Part shown: one piece after another, positions 46,586 to 59,265 of the stretch | Numbering within the stretch: position 1 is the stretch's first letter | How the letters are laid out: each line of letters begins with the position of its first letter | Source of the DNA: Hoplostethus atlanticus | Lineage: Eukaryota; Chordata; Actinopteri; Trachichthyiformes; Trachichthyidae | NCBI GenBank assembly: GCA_034670405.1 | Contig: JAXDDX010000182.1 | Location: 599,501-663,500 of the forward strand | Length of the DNA stretch: 64,000 nt | Direction: 5' to 3' | Program-made: the position numbers and the translations under genes | Notes under the pieces: generated by a model | Databases searched by the model: none | What the model saw: only the letters and a program-made list of their open reading frames with translations | Told to the model about the DNA's origin: nothing

Positions 46586-47460
46586 TCTTTCCCAATCTTT
46601 TCTGTCTTGCTTTCTACTGTGGACTCTATAATTAATGCAAAAAAAAAAGAAAATACACACAAGCAGGATGAGGAGAGTTCACTTTATTTGTATCACAACA
46701 TAAGACGACCCAATCTTGACTGATCTCGTCTTTTGCCTTGCCTGCACTTTGGAATCCAGTGACAAACATCAAAAATCTTCGAAGACGTATCGACGTGCAA
46801 CCAATGACAATGCTGCAGCGATGAAACAGCACTGGCCCGATATGGTAAGTGACAGATCAATCAACTGTCCTGAACCTCTCTCATACTGGCCATCGGGCCA
46901 TCATTATTGTCAATCCCAGCTGTTTGGTATTATTTGGTTCCTATGTAATGTCAAAAGTTCCCCTGCAGTCGCCATGGCAGCTGTTACCAAGGTGACACGA
47001 CAGATGCCCACCTCATCAATATTCAGACCATTGGGCCTTTGATTGGCTATTGACATGGCCTGCCAACCTTTTGATTGGCTATCACGTGAGCCATTAATTT
47101 CACAATCTGTCCCAGTGTGAGAGAGAGAGAGAGATTTTAACATTTTTTTACATTACAGTTATTTGCTCTATCACCCAGGACTCTGCTACTTATTCTCAGG
47201 GCCACAGCGCCACCCCACAGCAAGCTATCACAATGTTTATTGCATTAATATATTTTTTCACTTTATTATTGGTGTTGTGTTGCTTTTAAATCAGGCTGTA
47301 AATAAAGTATTAGGCATAATGTCAACATTAAATCAATTATGCCACAATCATTGATTCAACATTGTTTCAATATTAGATCCTTTGCAATACTTAAACACTA
47401 GATCAATGATTATTCAACCATGGGTGAGTGCTGAACTTAAATGTTGAATCAATGTTGGTT
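46586..47460. other. Unassigned intergenic DNA
   Basis: Ends with diverged GTTGAATCAATGTTGGTTCA words (47290-47470). No gene recognised. Confidence 0.5.
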
Positions 47461-47462
47461 CA

Positions 47463-48400
47463 GTGTTGAGCTTGGTTGATTTTTCCACGTTGAATATGAA
47501 GTGCTTTAGGTGTGGCGAGGGACATGTAATTCGTTCTTGTCCAGCAAAGAAAAAAGAAAATGTTGTTGATGTAGAAGACCAGGCTTCCTCTCAGCCAGAA
47601 CCAAATGAAGGAAGACCAGAGAGTAATAATGATAACCCTAAGAACAGTGAAGAAACAGAAAAGAACAGTGAACAGATTAGGCAAGAGAATGATAAAAGTG
47701 AAGAACCGAAACTGAGACAGACAGAGAATGGACAGAACAGCGTAAAGAATAAACAAAGCAAAAAAAATTGATATGACAGAACATAAAACAAGCTGCTACT
47801 AGAGTGGCTGAGTCTGTGTTAGATGATGGGTTTGGATGATTTTTAAAAAAGGTCCCACCAAGAGAAAACCAGAAGATAAACAGAGCAGTTCAAAGGCAAA
47901 AAAACAGTCTGAATGAATCTTTTTTAAGCAAAAATTTGGACAGTATATTAGAAAAGGTAGAGGGCCGCCTTAAGAAATGGAATTGGATTTTAACAGAAAT
48001 ATCATAAGGTGTTTTCCCACCGCAAGAACTAGAACCTTTTGGGTACTTTTTGGAGCAGGAACCTTCTCAGCAGGAACGTTGAAGGTTCCCTAAAAGAGTT
48101 CCAGATTGGGCATATCTCTCGGACTTGGAGTAGGAGATGGTGTGAGGCCAGTTTGGAGGGTCCTTTACAAACCTCCTTTGAATGAAAGATCAGGTGAGCT
48201 CCAGTGGAGGATCTTGCATGGTGCTGTTGCTGTGAATACTTTTACTGCTGCTATCAACCCAACAACCCAGTGTTTCTGACATTGCATGACCAATTAGAGT
48301 TCTATTTCAGCCAACTGGATCAAGGTGGGAGGACAGCTGTGTGTGTGTGTATGTGTTCCCTGTACTTGACACCAATCTACCCCAAGGAAAAGCCTCCCAC
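47463..48400 (+). mobile_element. Tx1-like LINE remnant: ORF1 zinc knuckle plus ORF2 C-terminal scrap
   Basis: Frame 47463-47771 begins with a CCHC-like knuckle KCFRCGEGHVIRSCP and continues in a charged Glu/Lys/Asn-rich tail, as in ORF1 of L1/Tx1-type LINEs. At about 48120-48330 another plus-strand scrap reads RPVWRVLYKPPL, ELQWRILHGAVAVNTF, typical of the Tx1 ORF2 C-terminus. Most of ORF2 is missing. Between them, 48005-48105 (TTTTCCCACCGCAAGAAC) looks like a separate small insertion. Confidence 0.65.
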
Positions 48401-48405
48401 TTAGT

Positions 48406-48408
<3 letters not shown>

Positions 48409-48436
<28 letters not shown>
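48409..48436. repeat. (CA)n microsatellite
   Basis: Uninterrupted CA run. Confidence 0.95.
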
Positions 48437-48438
<2 letters not shown>

Positions 48439-48589
48439 TATGAGATACAACCATCAACATTCCTTCATCCATCATTCATATTCACACTACTTAAAAGAGA
48501 GATAATGAGAAATATCAAATAAATAATAATAGATCTTAAACATCAGATGTACAGGGCGTTTCCACATGGCTGTGAATGACCTGAGAGAC

Positions 48590-49560
48590 AACGCAAGTTA
48601 AATTTGGTTAACCCAAGAACCCATAGAACCCATTGCTCTATATGGCAGTGAAGTTTGGGGTCCACTAAGCAAATATCAAACATTTACAAATTGGGACAAA
48701 TATTCATTTGAGATATGACATGTTGAATTTTGTAAAAGTATATTACACGTTCTGCCAAGCAGAATTAGGCCAGTAAAATTGGATGGCCAAGAGATGAACC
48801 TGGAGAAGAGTCCTCTCAGCCAGCTGGTCCTGAGGCTCAGTTCCCTGACCTCTACTGGTACCAGCCCTACAGGTCTCAGGTCAGCCCTCAGACAATCTGT
48901 CCAAACCAAATTATAGCAAGACAAAAAGAGAAATATATCATCTATTGGAAAGACACCATTACACCTCAGAGCATAATGGATTGTTATATTGCCCTAAAGT
49001 GACAGTACACGGTGGCAGAAAATCCACCATGACCATCATGACTGATCAGAAATTGAGAAGGTACGGACTTAGCCTGACCCTGGAGAATGGTCACAATAGA
49101 TAGACCTGGAGACCCAGGGAGGACATCCTGACCCTGGAGACTGGTGGTCATAGACAGACCTGGAGACCCAGGGAGGACAGCCTGACCCTGGAGACTGGTG
49201 GTCATAGACAGACCTGGAGACCCAGGGAGGACAGCCTGACCCTGGAGACTGGTGGTCTTAGACAGACCTGGAGACCCAGGAAGGACAGCCTGACCCTGGA
49301 GACTGGTGGTCTTAGACAGACCTGGAGACCCAGGGAGGACAGCCTGACCCTGGAGACTGGTGGTCTTAGACAGACCTGGAGACCCAGGAAGGACAGCCTG
49401 ACCCTGGAGACTGGTGGTCTTAGACAGACCTGGAGACCCAGGGAGGACAGGCTGTGCCCACTGGGCACACAGAGGAAAGTGGACACAGAGCTACATTTTC
49501 TCCAACACTGTGACAAATATTCAGAAAAATCACAAACAAATATTAATTTGAAACACAACC
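48590..49560 (+). mobile_element. LINE ORF2 C-terminal remnant carrying an internal 54-bp repeat
   Basis: Plus-strand coding traces PIALYGSEVWGPLSKYQ (48628-48675) and VEFCKSILHVLPS (48723-48760) match the C-terminal part of fish LINE ORF2 proteins. After a gap the trace resumes with LRRYGLSLTLENG (49055), passes through a tandem repeat, and ends with REDRLCPLGTQRKVDTELHF and LQHC (49437-49510), the usual Cys/His ending. One stop codon precedes the repeat. Clade uncertain. Confidence 0.65.
49065..49450 (+). repeat. 54-bp minisatellite inside LINE coding sequence, about 7 copies
   Basis: Each unit encodes 18 residues in the LINE frame, SLTLETGGLRQTWRPRED, with GGH/GGL and RED/RKD variants. 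It begins and ends in the LINE reading frame, so the array arose from the coding sequence by tandem duplication. Confidence 0.85.
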
Positions 49561-51265
49561 AAAAAGGGAAAAATCAAATTATTTCATATTGGCAGCCAAA
49601 TATCTGGCCTCCTAGGATACCACACTAGGATAATTATTGTTTCTGTTTGTTTGTTTTGTTTTTTCCATGTGACAATTTCTGTTGATGTTATTTTTGCTGT
49701 GCTGGCCTGTTCTTTGTGGTTTTGAGATTGTACATATGTTTATACATGTACTGTTGTTCATTTTTCTGTAACTGTTGTAGTGTATGCAGGAGACATCACC
49801 CCCCCCCCCCTCTTCGGACCATACAAAATACACATCAACACCCAAAGACTAACACATTCCTCTCCCAGGGCCTTCCTGTGAGGTCAAGACCCAGGAACCC
49901 GAGGAACCCCCCTTTTGCAGCAAAAGGTGGATTTCCCCCATAAAGCTGCCAAAAGTAACAGTCTGGAGCCATTAGGAGATGGGACTGATAACAAAGGCCG
50001 GGGAAATTTACTTACTTTGCAGTCCAAGGGAGACACAGAATAAGAGAACAAAGGAACTCTGCAATGTACTGCAAAATGGTGCTTTCTGTATGTGTAAGGA
50101 ACATCAAGAAACTCAACTCCACCGTTCTGCAGCCCGTCCTGTAAGTTTGAACCTGGCTCAAGCTCTTCTCTCAGCTCAAGTACCAGACCAGCTCCAGAGT
50201 GAATCTTGCTGAGATGGCCGATTGAGTTCACTCCAGCTGATCCAGAAACCAAGAAGCCCGCCGCTCCTCTGCTCTGTACTCTGAAGGACGTTTCTATAGC
50301 AACTGACGTGACCTCCCTGCTTGCGCAACGGCTCGGACTGAAAGCTGCCACAGCGCCGCCGTGATCTGGACCAGCCCGATCCCTGACAGCGTGACATCCA
50401 CCACAACACTCAACTACTACCCTCCTGGCATCGCCTAGGCCGTACCGACATGTACTTGTGTTTGTGCTTGTAGTTGCAGCAGCGACGAAGACGCTGGCGC
50501 CGTACCACGAACCAGACGGTAACCAACTTTCTTGTTGATGCGCGGGTGATGCTGAGTTAGTGTTGAACTTGTGAAAGTGAGGTTAGAACATCCTCTTCTA
50601 TCATCTGTCCCTTCTCTTCTGTCCCAGAGTCATTTATCATTATTCTTCATGTTTAATCAGGTAATAAATCTTTGTGTTTATAAAGAACTGAGTATTGTGT
50701 GTTACTGATATATCCTGGACATGATGGTAGAAAATCACTGAAATCGAGGACTCACCTCTTCTGGTTATTAGACTGATATCATTACAAAGAGACTATTCCA
50801 GTGTAAACTGGCGGTGCCCCGAGAGTGTTAATTAATCAGCTATTGATTAATAAAAATAACTAGAATAATTATCAATTTCCATAATTGATCAAATAGTCTT
50901 GTACTTCATAATGAAGAAACACGCTACACTGTTATAATTGTTGGTTATTTATAACCCTTTTCTCATTACCTGTTTATGTATGTTTGCTGTATAAGCCCTG
51001 TCTTTTCATGCCAATGAAGCTCATTAAATTGTAATTGAGACACAGATATTCTGATATTTAACAGAAAAAAACACAGCACTCCTTTATAGCACCAGACATT
51101 GATGAACCCATCCAGGTTGTTCATCACTCTGTAGTAATTAAAATCAACTCTCAGTCACGCTTTTAACATTTTGATGAAGAAAAAAAACAGCATCATGGCT
51201 CTAGACTGTTCTATTTATTCCTCTGGCTAAAGTATATAGCCATTTTTGCTAGTCCTAAAATGAAA
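49561..51265. other. Unassigned, possibly LTR-like DNA
   Basis: A poly-C run at 49799-49810, then 49850-50960 with scattered promoter/poly(A)-like features (AATAAATCTTTG near 50664) and the words GGCGGTGCCCCGAGAGTG (50810), which I associate loosely with fish LTR retroelements. No terminal repeats, primer site or coding domain could be shown. 51000-51265 is AT-rich with nothing recognised. Confidence 0.3.
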
Positions 51266-51274
51266 TTAAAGAGT

Positions 51275-52405
51275 TGGGGTGTAGCGTGTTGTAGCATGCT
51301 GTGGTGTAGCATACTGTGCTGTAGCATGCTGTAGTGTAGTGTGCTGTGGTGTAGCGTGGCATAGCATAACATGGTGTGGTGGAGAGTGCTGTAGCATAGT
51401 GTGGTGTGGTGAAGCGTAGCGTGGTATAGCATAACATGGTGTAGCATAGCGTGGTGTAGCATAACATGGTGTGGTGTAGCATAACGTGGTGTAGCATAAC
51501 GTGGTGTGCTGTAGCATAATGTGGTGTAGCATAACGTGGTGTGGTGTAGCATTGTGTGGTGTAGTATAACGTGGCGTGGTGTAGCATAACGTGGCGTGGT
51601 GTAGCATAACGTGGCGTGGTGTAGCATAACGTGGCATCGTGTAGGATAACGTGGTGTGGTGTAGGATAACGTGGTGTGTAGCATAACATGCGTGGTGTAG
51701 CATAACGTGGTGTGGTGTAGCATAACGTGGTGTGGTGTAGCATAACGTGGTGTAGCATAATGTGGTGTAGCATAACGTGGTGTGGTGTAGCATAGCGTGG
51801 TGTAGCATAACGTGGTGTGGTGTAGCATAGCGTGGTGTGGTGTAGCATAACGTGGCATGGTGTAGCATAACGTGGTGTAGCGTGGTGTGGTGTAGCATAG
51901 CGTGGTGTAGCATAATGTCGTGTGGTGTAGCATAGCGTGGTGTAGCATAACGTGGTGTGGTGTAGCATGACATGGTGTGGTGTAGCATAGCGTGGTGTAG
52001 CATAATGTGGTGTAGCATAGCGTGGTGTAGCATGACGTGGTGTGGTGTAGCATAACGTGGTGTAGCATAACGTGGCGTGGTGTAGCATAACATGGTGTGG
52101 TGTAGCATAGCGTGGTGTAGCATAACGTGGTGTGGTGTAGCATAGCATGGTGTAGCATGACGTGGTGTGGTGTAGCATAGCGTGGTGTAGCATGACATGG
52201 TGTGGTGTAGCATAACGTGGTGTGGTGTAGCATAACGTGGCGTGGTGTAGCATAACATGGTGTGGTGTAGCATAGCGTGGTGTAGCATGACGTGGTGTGG
52301 TGTAGCATAGCGTGGTGTAGCATGACGTGGTGTGGTGTAGCATAGCGTGGTGTAGCATGACATGGTGTGGTGTAGCATAGCGTGGTGTAGCATGACGTGG
52401 TCTGG
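51275..52405. repeat. GTGGTGTAGCATAAC satellite built on 5-bp steps
   Basis: Array of GTGGT, GTAGC and ATAAC/ATAGC/ATGAC words combined into 10-, 15- and 20-bp units over 1.1 kb. The minus strand has almost no stop codons in any frame, which yields three long overlapping artefactual ORFs (about 370-410 codons). The right part is most homogeneous; the left part (51280-51480) is more diverged. Confidence 0.95.
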
Positions 52406-53034
52406 TTCCTGTCTGTCTTCTTCTACATTCACACACACAAGTAGAGGAAACCAAACTGAAGGCAACAGACCATCTCCAAAACAAAACACTTGAGTTTGAT
52501 GCTACAGAACATTCTCCAATCTATGTGTGTGTGTTTACAAGGTTCTTTTGATCTACGCTGCAGAAAGACAATAAATTGAAGAAACAAGATACAGAAACAG
52601 AGGAAGCAAAATCGTGTGTGTGAGTGTGTCTGTGTGTGTGTGAGTGTGAGTGTGAGTGTGTGTGTCTGTGTGTGTAGGATAGCTCAGCCTTGTAACAGCA
52701 GACTGTACAAATGAAAAACAAATTGCTTCTCTCTCTGATAGATGTATCTCTCCATCAAAGTGTGAAATAAAAACAAAAAATGTACGTAAAGATATACTAG
52801 AATGAAGAAACTGTAAACAGAGCTGTGTAACATTGTAATATTGTAATCAAATATATAAATAAGAGTAAAATTAACTTAAAGATACAAACAGATAAGTAAA
52901 GATAAATTCAAATAAAAATAGAAAAATGTGGACATTGCAGTTAAAAAATATAAATACAAATAAGTGAGAACTGTGTAAACACTGCAACTCTCTCTCTCCT
53001 GTCTTTCTCTCTCTCCCTGTCTGTCTCTCTCTCT
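52406..53034. other. Unassigned with GT microsatellite
   Basis: TG-rich run at 52614-52676 and CT-rich run at 52990-53040. No gene seen. Confidence 0.6.
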
Positions 53035-53039
53035 CTCTC

Positions 53040-56000
53040 TCATTACAGTTACATTACAGTCATTTAGCAGACGCTTTTATCCAAAGCGACTTACAATAAG
53101 TGCATTCAACATAGGTAGGCAAGAAAACTACTAGTCACCAGAAATCGTAAGTGCATTTCCTTCCTAAACAAGCAACTAAGAGCATAACTAGTGTTAAGGT
53201 AAGAGTGCAATAAGTTAGCAACCTACTATATCTTAAACAAATGAGACAAATAAGAGAATCAAATAAACAAGAGCTAAGACAAATAAGTGAACCAAATAAG
53301 CAAGAGCTAAGACAAATAAGTGTATCAAATGAACAAGAGCCAATAAACAAGAGCTCAGACACATAATTGACGACAAATAGGCAAGGCTAAGAGGAAGAGT
53401 CAGGGTAGTGTTTCCTGAAGAGGTGGGTTTTCAGCCTGCGGCGAAAGATGGGCAGCGACTCTGCTGTCCTGACATCAGTGGGGAGTTCATTCCACCACTG
53501 CGGGGCCAGGACAGAGAAGAGCCGTGACCGTGTAGATCGGCCGCAGGGCCCTCTGAGCGACGGGGCAACCAGTCGCCTCGAGGCAGCAGAGCGAAGTGGT
53601 CGGGCGGGGGTGTAAGGCTTGACCATAGCCTCGAGGTAAGAAGGAGCTGTTCCTTTCACTGCCCTATAGGCTAGCACCAGGGTCTTGAACTGGATGCGAG
53701 CCGCTACAGGGAGCCAGTGTAGAGAACGGAGAAGGGTAGTTGTATGGGAGAACTTGGGGCGGTTGAACACCAGACGAGCTGCAGCTTTCTGAACAAGCTC
53801 CAGAGGTCTGATGGCAAACGCCGGGGCACCAGCAAGGAGGGAGTTGCAGTAGTCCAGGCGGGAGATGACAAGAGCCTGGATGAGCACCTGCGCTGCCTTG
53901 TCAGTGAGGAAGGGGCGAATCCTCCTGATGTTGTAGAGGAGGAATCTGCAGGAGCGCGTCACTGATGCGATGTTTGCCGAGAACGACAGTTGGTCGTCCA
54001 GGGTCACACCCAGATTCCTCGCAGTCCGAGTTGACGTCACCACAGCATTATCAATGGTGATGGCCAGGTCTCGGTGCGGACAGCCCTTCCCCAGGAGGAA
54101 CATCAGCTCAGTTTTGTCCAGGTTGAGCTTCAGGTGGTGCATCGACATCCACTCCGAGATGTCTGCCAGGCACGCAGCAATGCGTGCCTCCACTTGTGTG
54201 TCAGAGGGGGGAAATGACAGGATCAGCTGGGTGTCATCTGCATAGCAGTGGTAGGAAAAGTCGTGTGAATGGATAACAGAACCAAGAGATGTTGTGTAGA
54301 GGGAAAAGAAGAGAGGGCCTAGAACCGAGCCTTGCGGAACCCCAGTAGTGAGCCTGCGTGGTTCTGACACAGACCCTCTCAGCGTCACCTGGTAGGAGCG
54401 ATCCGTTAGGTAGGATGCAAACATGGAGAGTGCAGAGCCTGAGACACCCATTCCCCTCAAGGGTGGAGAGGAGGATCTGGTGGTTCACCGTGTCAAACGC
54501 TGCAGACAGGTCCAGGAGTATCAGGACAGAGGAGAGAGAGTTCGCTCTAGCGGCATGGAGCGACTCCGTCACTGCCAGGAGGGCAGTCTCGGTCGAGTGA
54601 CCCACTTTGAACCCAGACTGGTGGGGATCCAAGAGGTTGTTCTGGTGGAGGTACAAGGACAGTTGCTTGAAGACAGCACGTTCAAGAGTTTTTGATAGGA
54701 AGGGTAGAAGGGAAACCGGTCTGTAGTTCTTGACCTCAGAGGGGTCAAGTGTTGGTTTCTTCAGAAGGGGGGTGACTCTGGCAGTCTTGAAAGCAGAGGG
54801 AAAGCATCCAGACACCAGAGACGCGTTGATGAGGTGGGTCAGGAAGGGAAGGAGTTCAGGTGCAGTAGACTGAAGCAGAGTGGATGGGACCGGGTCAAGG
54901 GAGCATGTGGTGGGGCGGCTAGATGTAACAAGGTGAAGGACCTCGTCTGGGGAGAGGGGAGAGAAATGGGATAGGGAGGGAGGTGGGAAGGGAGAAGGTG
55001 GAGAGGGTGGTAGAGAGGGATGGGTGGAAGGCAGATAGGTGTGGTTGGTGCGCAGGGCACCAGCCGGGGGGTGAGGGAAGGAGGATCGGATATCGTTGAC
55101 CTTCTTGTCAAAGAAGTTGGCGAAGTCGTCAGGGCGGAGGGAGGAGGTGGGAGGAGGGGGTGGGGGTTGGAGGAGGGAAGAGAAAGTTTCAAAGAGTTTT
55201 TTAGGGTTGGAAGCAGAAGTTTGAATTTTAGTGCAGAAGAAAGCAGCTTTAGCAGCAGATAGAGAGGAGGAAAAAGTGGAAAGGAGAGATTGGAAGGTAA
55301 GAAGGTCCTCCGGGAGTTTGCCATTTCTCCATTTGCGCTCAGCCACTCTCAGGCTCCGTCTCTCAGTACGCACTGAGTCCGACAACCAAGGGGCAGGTGG
55401 AGTTTGGCGTGCAGGCCTGGAGGTGAGGGGACAGAGATGGTCCAGAGAAGAGGACAGAGTAGAGAGAAGAAGATCAGTGGCAGCATCAGGGGATAGAAGA
55501 GAAAAAGATTCAGGGGCAGGGAGAGCAGAGAGAACAGAAGAGGAAAGATCAGTGGGAGAGAGCGGAGATTGCGACGAGAAGAAACCATGTGGGTAGGGAG
55601 AGGATGTGAGGGGGGAGAGGAGAGAGAGAGAGTGTAGGACATGAAGTAGTGGTCAGAGAGATGAAGAGGAGTGACGGAGAGGTTGGCAGTAGAACAGTGT
55701 CTGGTGAAGATTAGGTCCAGTTGGTTGCCAGCCTTGTGGGTAGGAGGAGATGGGGAGAGGGCTAGGTCGAAGGAGGCGAGGAACGAAAGAAGAAGGTCAA
55801 GCTTCTCAGTCTGGATGTTGAAGTCACCGAGAAGGATGAGTCCAGAGCCATCGTCAGGGAAGTGGGAGACTAGTGTGTCAAGCTCCTCCAGGAACTCACC
55901 AGCAGGGCCTGGTGGGCGGTACACAACCGCGATGGTGAGCTTGACTGGATGAGAAACAGTGACAGCATGAAATTCAAAGGAGGAAGGAGAGAATTGTGGC

Positions 56001-57110
56001 AGAGAAAAAAGAGAGTATTTCCATTTGCTGGAAATTAGCAGGCCAGTACCACCGCCTCGTCTCGCAGCTCTGGGAGTGTGAGAGAAAGAGTACACATCTG
56101 ACAGAGCAGCGGGCGTGGCAGTGTTTTCTGGGGTGATCCAAGTCTCGGTTAGAGCAAGAAAGTTGAGGGAGAGCAGGGATGCGTAGCCTGAGATGAACTC
56201 AGCTTTCGGCACAGCCGACTGGCAGTTCCACAGCCCCCCTGCCACCACTTGCTCAACGCGAGTTGAGAGAGTAGGATAAATGAGATTAGTGGGGTCGCGG
56301 CGTCTGGGTGTGACCCAGCATCTGTGCGACCACCGGAAAGAGGAGAGGACAGGAATAGGAAGCAAACACATGGTAGATCACAATACAATGATACGGTTTA
56401 TGAAGAGAAGAAGCACCTAGGACGAAGGACGTTCTTCGAAGAAGTGGGGCTTGAAAAAGTCACCTGTTGCCTTTGTTCACCAAGCCTTCGTTTGCCTGAC
56501 GCTTGAAAGCTGGCGCTTTCAAAGCAGCAGTGGTTTAAGACTGCTTCCACTGATTGCTAATTGTCTGCCAGGAGTGCAGGCTCCTCCCAGACAATTAACA
56601 AGGCAATTGGCCTAGCTTGGTGAAACTACCTTCAATAGGGGCTATGACACAAAGAGAAACTGACCAACTAGCAGCTAACAATAGACTACTGATTAAAGCA
56701 CTACTACTTAAGCAATCAAAGTACAGCTAACAGCAACCTGGTAAGCAAGAAAAATATACTCAAACTATTCTAGATGAGTCAAGTAGTTCAGAATCCCTCC
56801 AGAAGTTAAATACACACTGGAGTAAAACTCTGCCTTGACTGACTATAAACCTTGAGTTGTGCAGGCCCCTCCCAGACAATTAACAAGGCAATTGGCCTAG
56901 CTTGGTGAAACTACCTTCAATAGGGGCTATGACACAAAGAGAAACTGACCAACTAGCAGCTAACAATAGACTACTGATTAAAGCACTACTACTTAAGCAA
57001 TCAAAGTACAGCTAACAGCAACCTGGTAAGCAAGAAAAATATACTCAAACTATTCTAGATGAGTCAAGTAGTTCAGAATCCCTCCAGAAGTTAAATACAC
57101 ACTGGGAGAG
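53040..57110 (-). mobile_element. L2-like LINE, near full length, with frameshifts
   Basis: Its 3' end is TTACATTACAGTCATTTAGC at 53041 on the plus strand. Reading right to left: a 5' UTR with a 285-bp-spaced duplication (56588-57106); endonuclease frame 56371-55349 (LALTETWITPEN, VVYRPPGPAGEF, LLGDFNIQTEKL, NQLDLIFTR, LSDHYF); linker and first RT half 55385-54234 ([40 protein letters not shown]); and second RT half 54460-53387 ([43 protein letters not shown]). Frameshifts near 55375 and 54455 separate the three parts. The second is one extra base (CCCATTCCCC versus CCCATCCCC in the copy at 60748). It is 14.8 kb or more upstream of trhde. Confidence 0.9.
56572..57106. repeat. Direct duplication of about 245 bp, offset 285 bp
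   Basis: CAGACAATTAACAAGGCAAT starts at 56588 and again at 56873; the two copies are nearly identical up to ATACACACTGG. A 40-bp spacer (AGTAAAACTCTGCC...) separates them. This is the presumed 5' UTR of the L2-like LINE. Confidence 0.93.
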
Positions 57111-57184
57111 TCTTCCTGGAAACCAGTTCAAACAGGTGCAGTTGTACTGGAGAAGCTCTGTCATAATATTTCAGGTTATGCCAG

Positions 57185-57262
57185 TTTAATCCTGACAGAC
57201 AGACAGAGAGAGAGACAGACAGACAGACAGAGAGAGAGAGAGAGAGTGACAGACAGACAGAG
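57185..57262. repeat. (CAGA)n/(GA)n microsatellite
   Basis: Mixed GACA and GAGA tetranucleotide runs. Confidence 0.9.
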
Positions 57263-57284
57263 AGACTCCTGTTGACTCAGTGTG

Positions 57285-57590
57285 TCTGTGGTCTCAATGT
57301 CTAGTTGTCTCAACGTCTGTTGTCTCAGTGTCTAGTTGTCTCAGTGTCTGTTGTCTCAGTGTCTAGTTGTCTCAGTGTCTAGTTGTCTCAATATGTCTGT
57401 TGTCTCAGTGTCTAGTTGTCTCAGTGTCTGTTGTCTCAATGTCTGTTGTCTCAGTGTCTGTTGTCTCAATGTCTTGTCTCAGTGTCTGTTGTCTCAGTGT
57501 CTGTTGTCTCAGTGTCTAGTTGTCTCAGTGTCTGTTGTCTCAGTGTTTAGTTGTCTCAGTGTCTAGTTGTCTCAGTGGCTGTTGTCTCAG
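57285..57590. repeat. TGTCTCAGTGTCTAGT-type repeat
   Basis: Units of 14-16 bp, TTGTCTCAGTGTCTAG or TTGTCTCAGTGTCTG, about 20 copies. Confidence 0.93.
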
Positions 57591-57674
57591 TGGATATAAA
57601 CAATAGAAATGAGACTAGGTTCATGACACAAATCTATTTTAACAGAAAGATGCTACAGAGCAGCTAATGAATGA

Positions 57675-59265
57675 GACTAACCAATCCATCCTTCATCCAT
57701 CATCCATCCTTCATCTATCATCCATCCTTCATCCATCCATCTATCATCCATCATCCATCCTTCATCTATCATCCATCCTTCATCCATTCTTCATCTATCA
57801 TCCATCCTTCATCTATCATCCATCCTTCATCCACCCTTCATCCTTCATCCATCCTTCATCTATCATCCATCCTTCATCCATCCTTCATCTATCATCCATC
57901 CTTCATCTATCAGCCATCCATCATCCATCCTTCATCTATCATCCATCCTTCATCTATCATCCATCCTTCATCCATTCTTCATCTATCATCCATCCTTCAT
58001 CTATCATCCATCCTTCATCCACCCTTCATCTATCATCCATCCTTCATCTATCATCCATCCTTCATCCACCCTTCATCTATCATCCATCCTTCATCCATCC
58101 TTCATCTATCATCCATCCTTCATCCATCCTTCATCTATCATCCATCCTTCATCCACCCTTCATCTATCATCCATCCTTCATCTATCATCCATCCTTCATC
58201 TATCATCCATCCTTCATCTATCATCCATCCTTCATCCATTCTTCATCTATCATCCATCCTTCATCTATCATCCATCCTTCATCCACCCTTCATCTATCAT
58301 CCATCCTTCATCCATCCTTCATCTATCATCCATCCTTCATCTATCAGCCATCCATCATCCATCCTTCATCCATTCTTCATCTATCATCCATCCTTCATCC
58401 ACCCTTCATCTATCATCCATCCATCATCCATCCATCACCCATCCATCCATCCTTCATCCATCCATCATCTATCCATCCATCCTTCATTAATCCATGATCC
58501 ATCATCAATCATCTATCCATCCACCCTTCATCCATCCATAATCAATCAATCATCTATCCATCCATCCTTCATTCATCTATTCATCCATCCTTCATTCATC
58601 CATCCATCAATCATCTATCCATCCAGCCATCCTTCATTCATCTATTATCCATCCTTCATCCTCCATCATCTATCATACATCTTTCATTCATCTATCCATC
58701 CATCCTTCATCCATCAATCATCTATCAATCATCCTTCATCCATCCATCATCTCTCCATCCATCCTTCATCCATCCATCATCTATCAATCATCTATCCATC
58801 CATCCATCATCTATAAATCATCTATCCATCCACCCTTCATCCATCCATCATTTATCAATCATCTATCCATCCATCCTTCATTCATCTATTCATCCATCCA
58901 TCATTCATTCATCCAACCATCATCTATCAATCATCTATCCATCCATCCTTCATCCATCCATCATCTATCCTTCATTCATCCATGATCCATCATCCATCCA
59001 TCATCAATCATCTATCCATCCACCCTTCATCCATCCATAATCAATCAATCATCTATCCATCCATCCTTCATTCATCTATTCATCCATCCTTCATTCATTC
59101 ATCATCCATCAATCATCTATCCATCCTTCATCCATCAATCATCTATCAATCATCCTTCATCCATCCATCATCTACCATCCATCCATCATATATCCATCCA
59201 TCCATCCTTCATCCATCCATCATCCATCAATCATCTATCCATTCATCTATTCATTCATGTCAGAT
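57675..59265. repeat. ATCC/ATCTATC satellite, 1.6 kb
   Basis: Array of CATCCATCCTTCATCTAT words. The left half (57690-58420) has a recurring composite of about 18-36 bp; the right half is looser (CCATCCATCAATCATCTATC). The long plus-strand ORFs across it (Ser/His/Ile/Pro-rich) are repeat artefacts. Confidence 0.96.

Noticed and set aside
51211-52489. Three overlapping minus-strand ORFs of 370-409 codons
   Set aside because: Stop-poor pentamer satellite; all three frames open, so no coding selection is implied.
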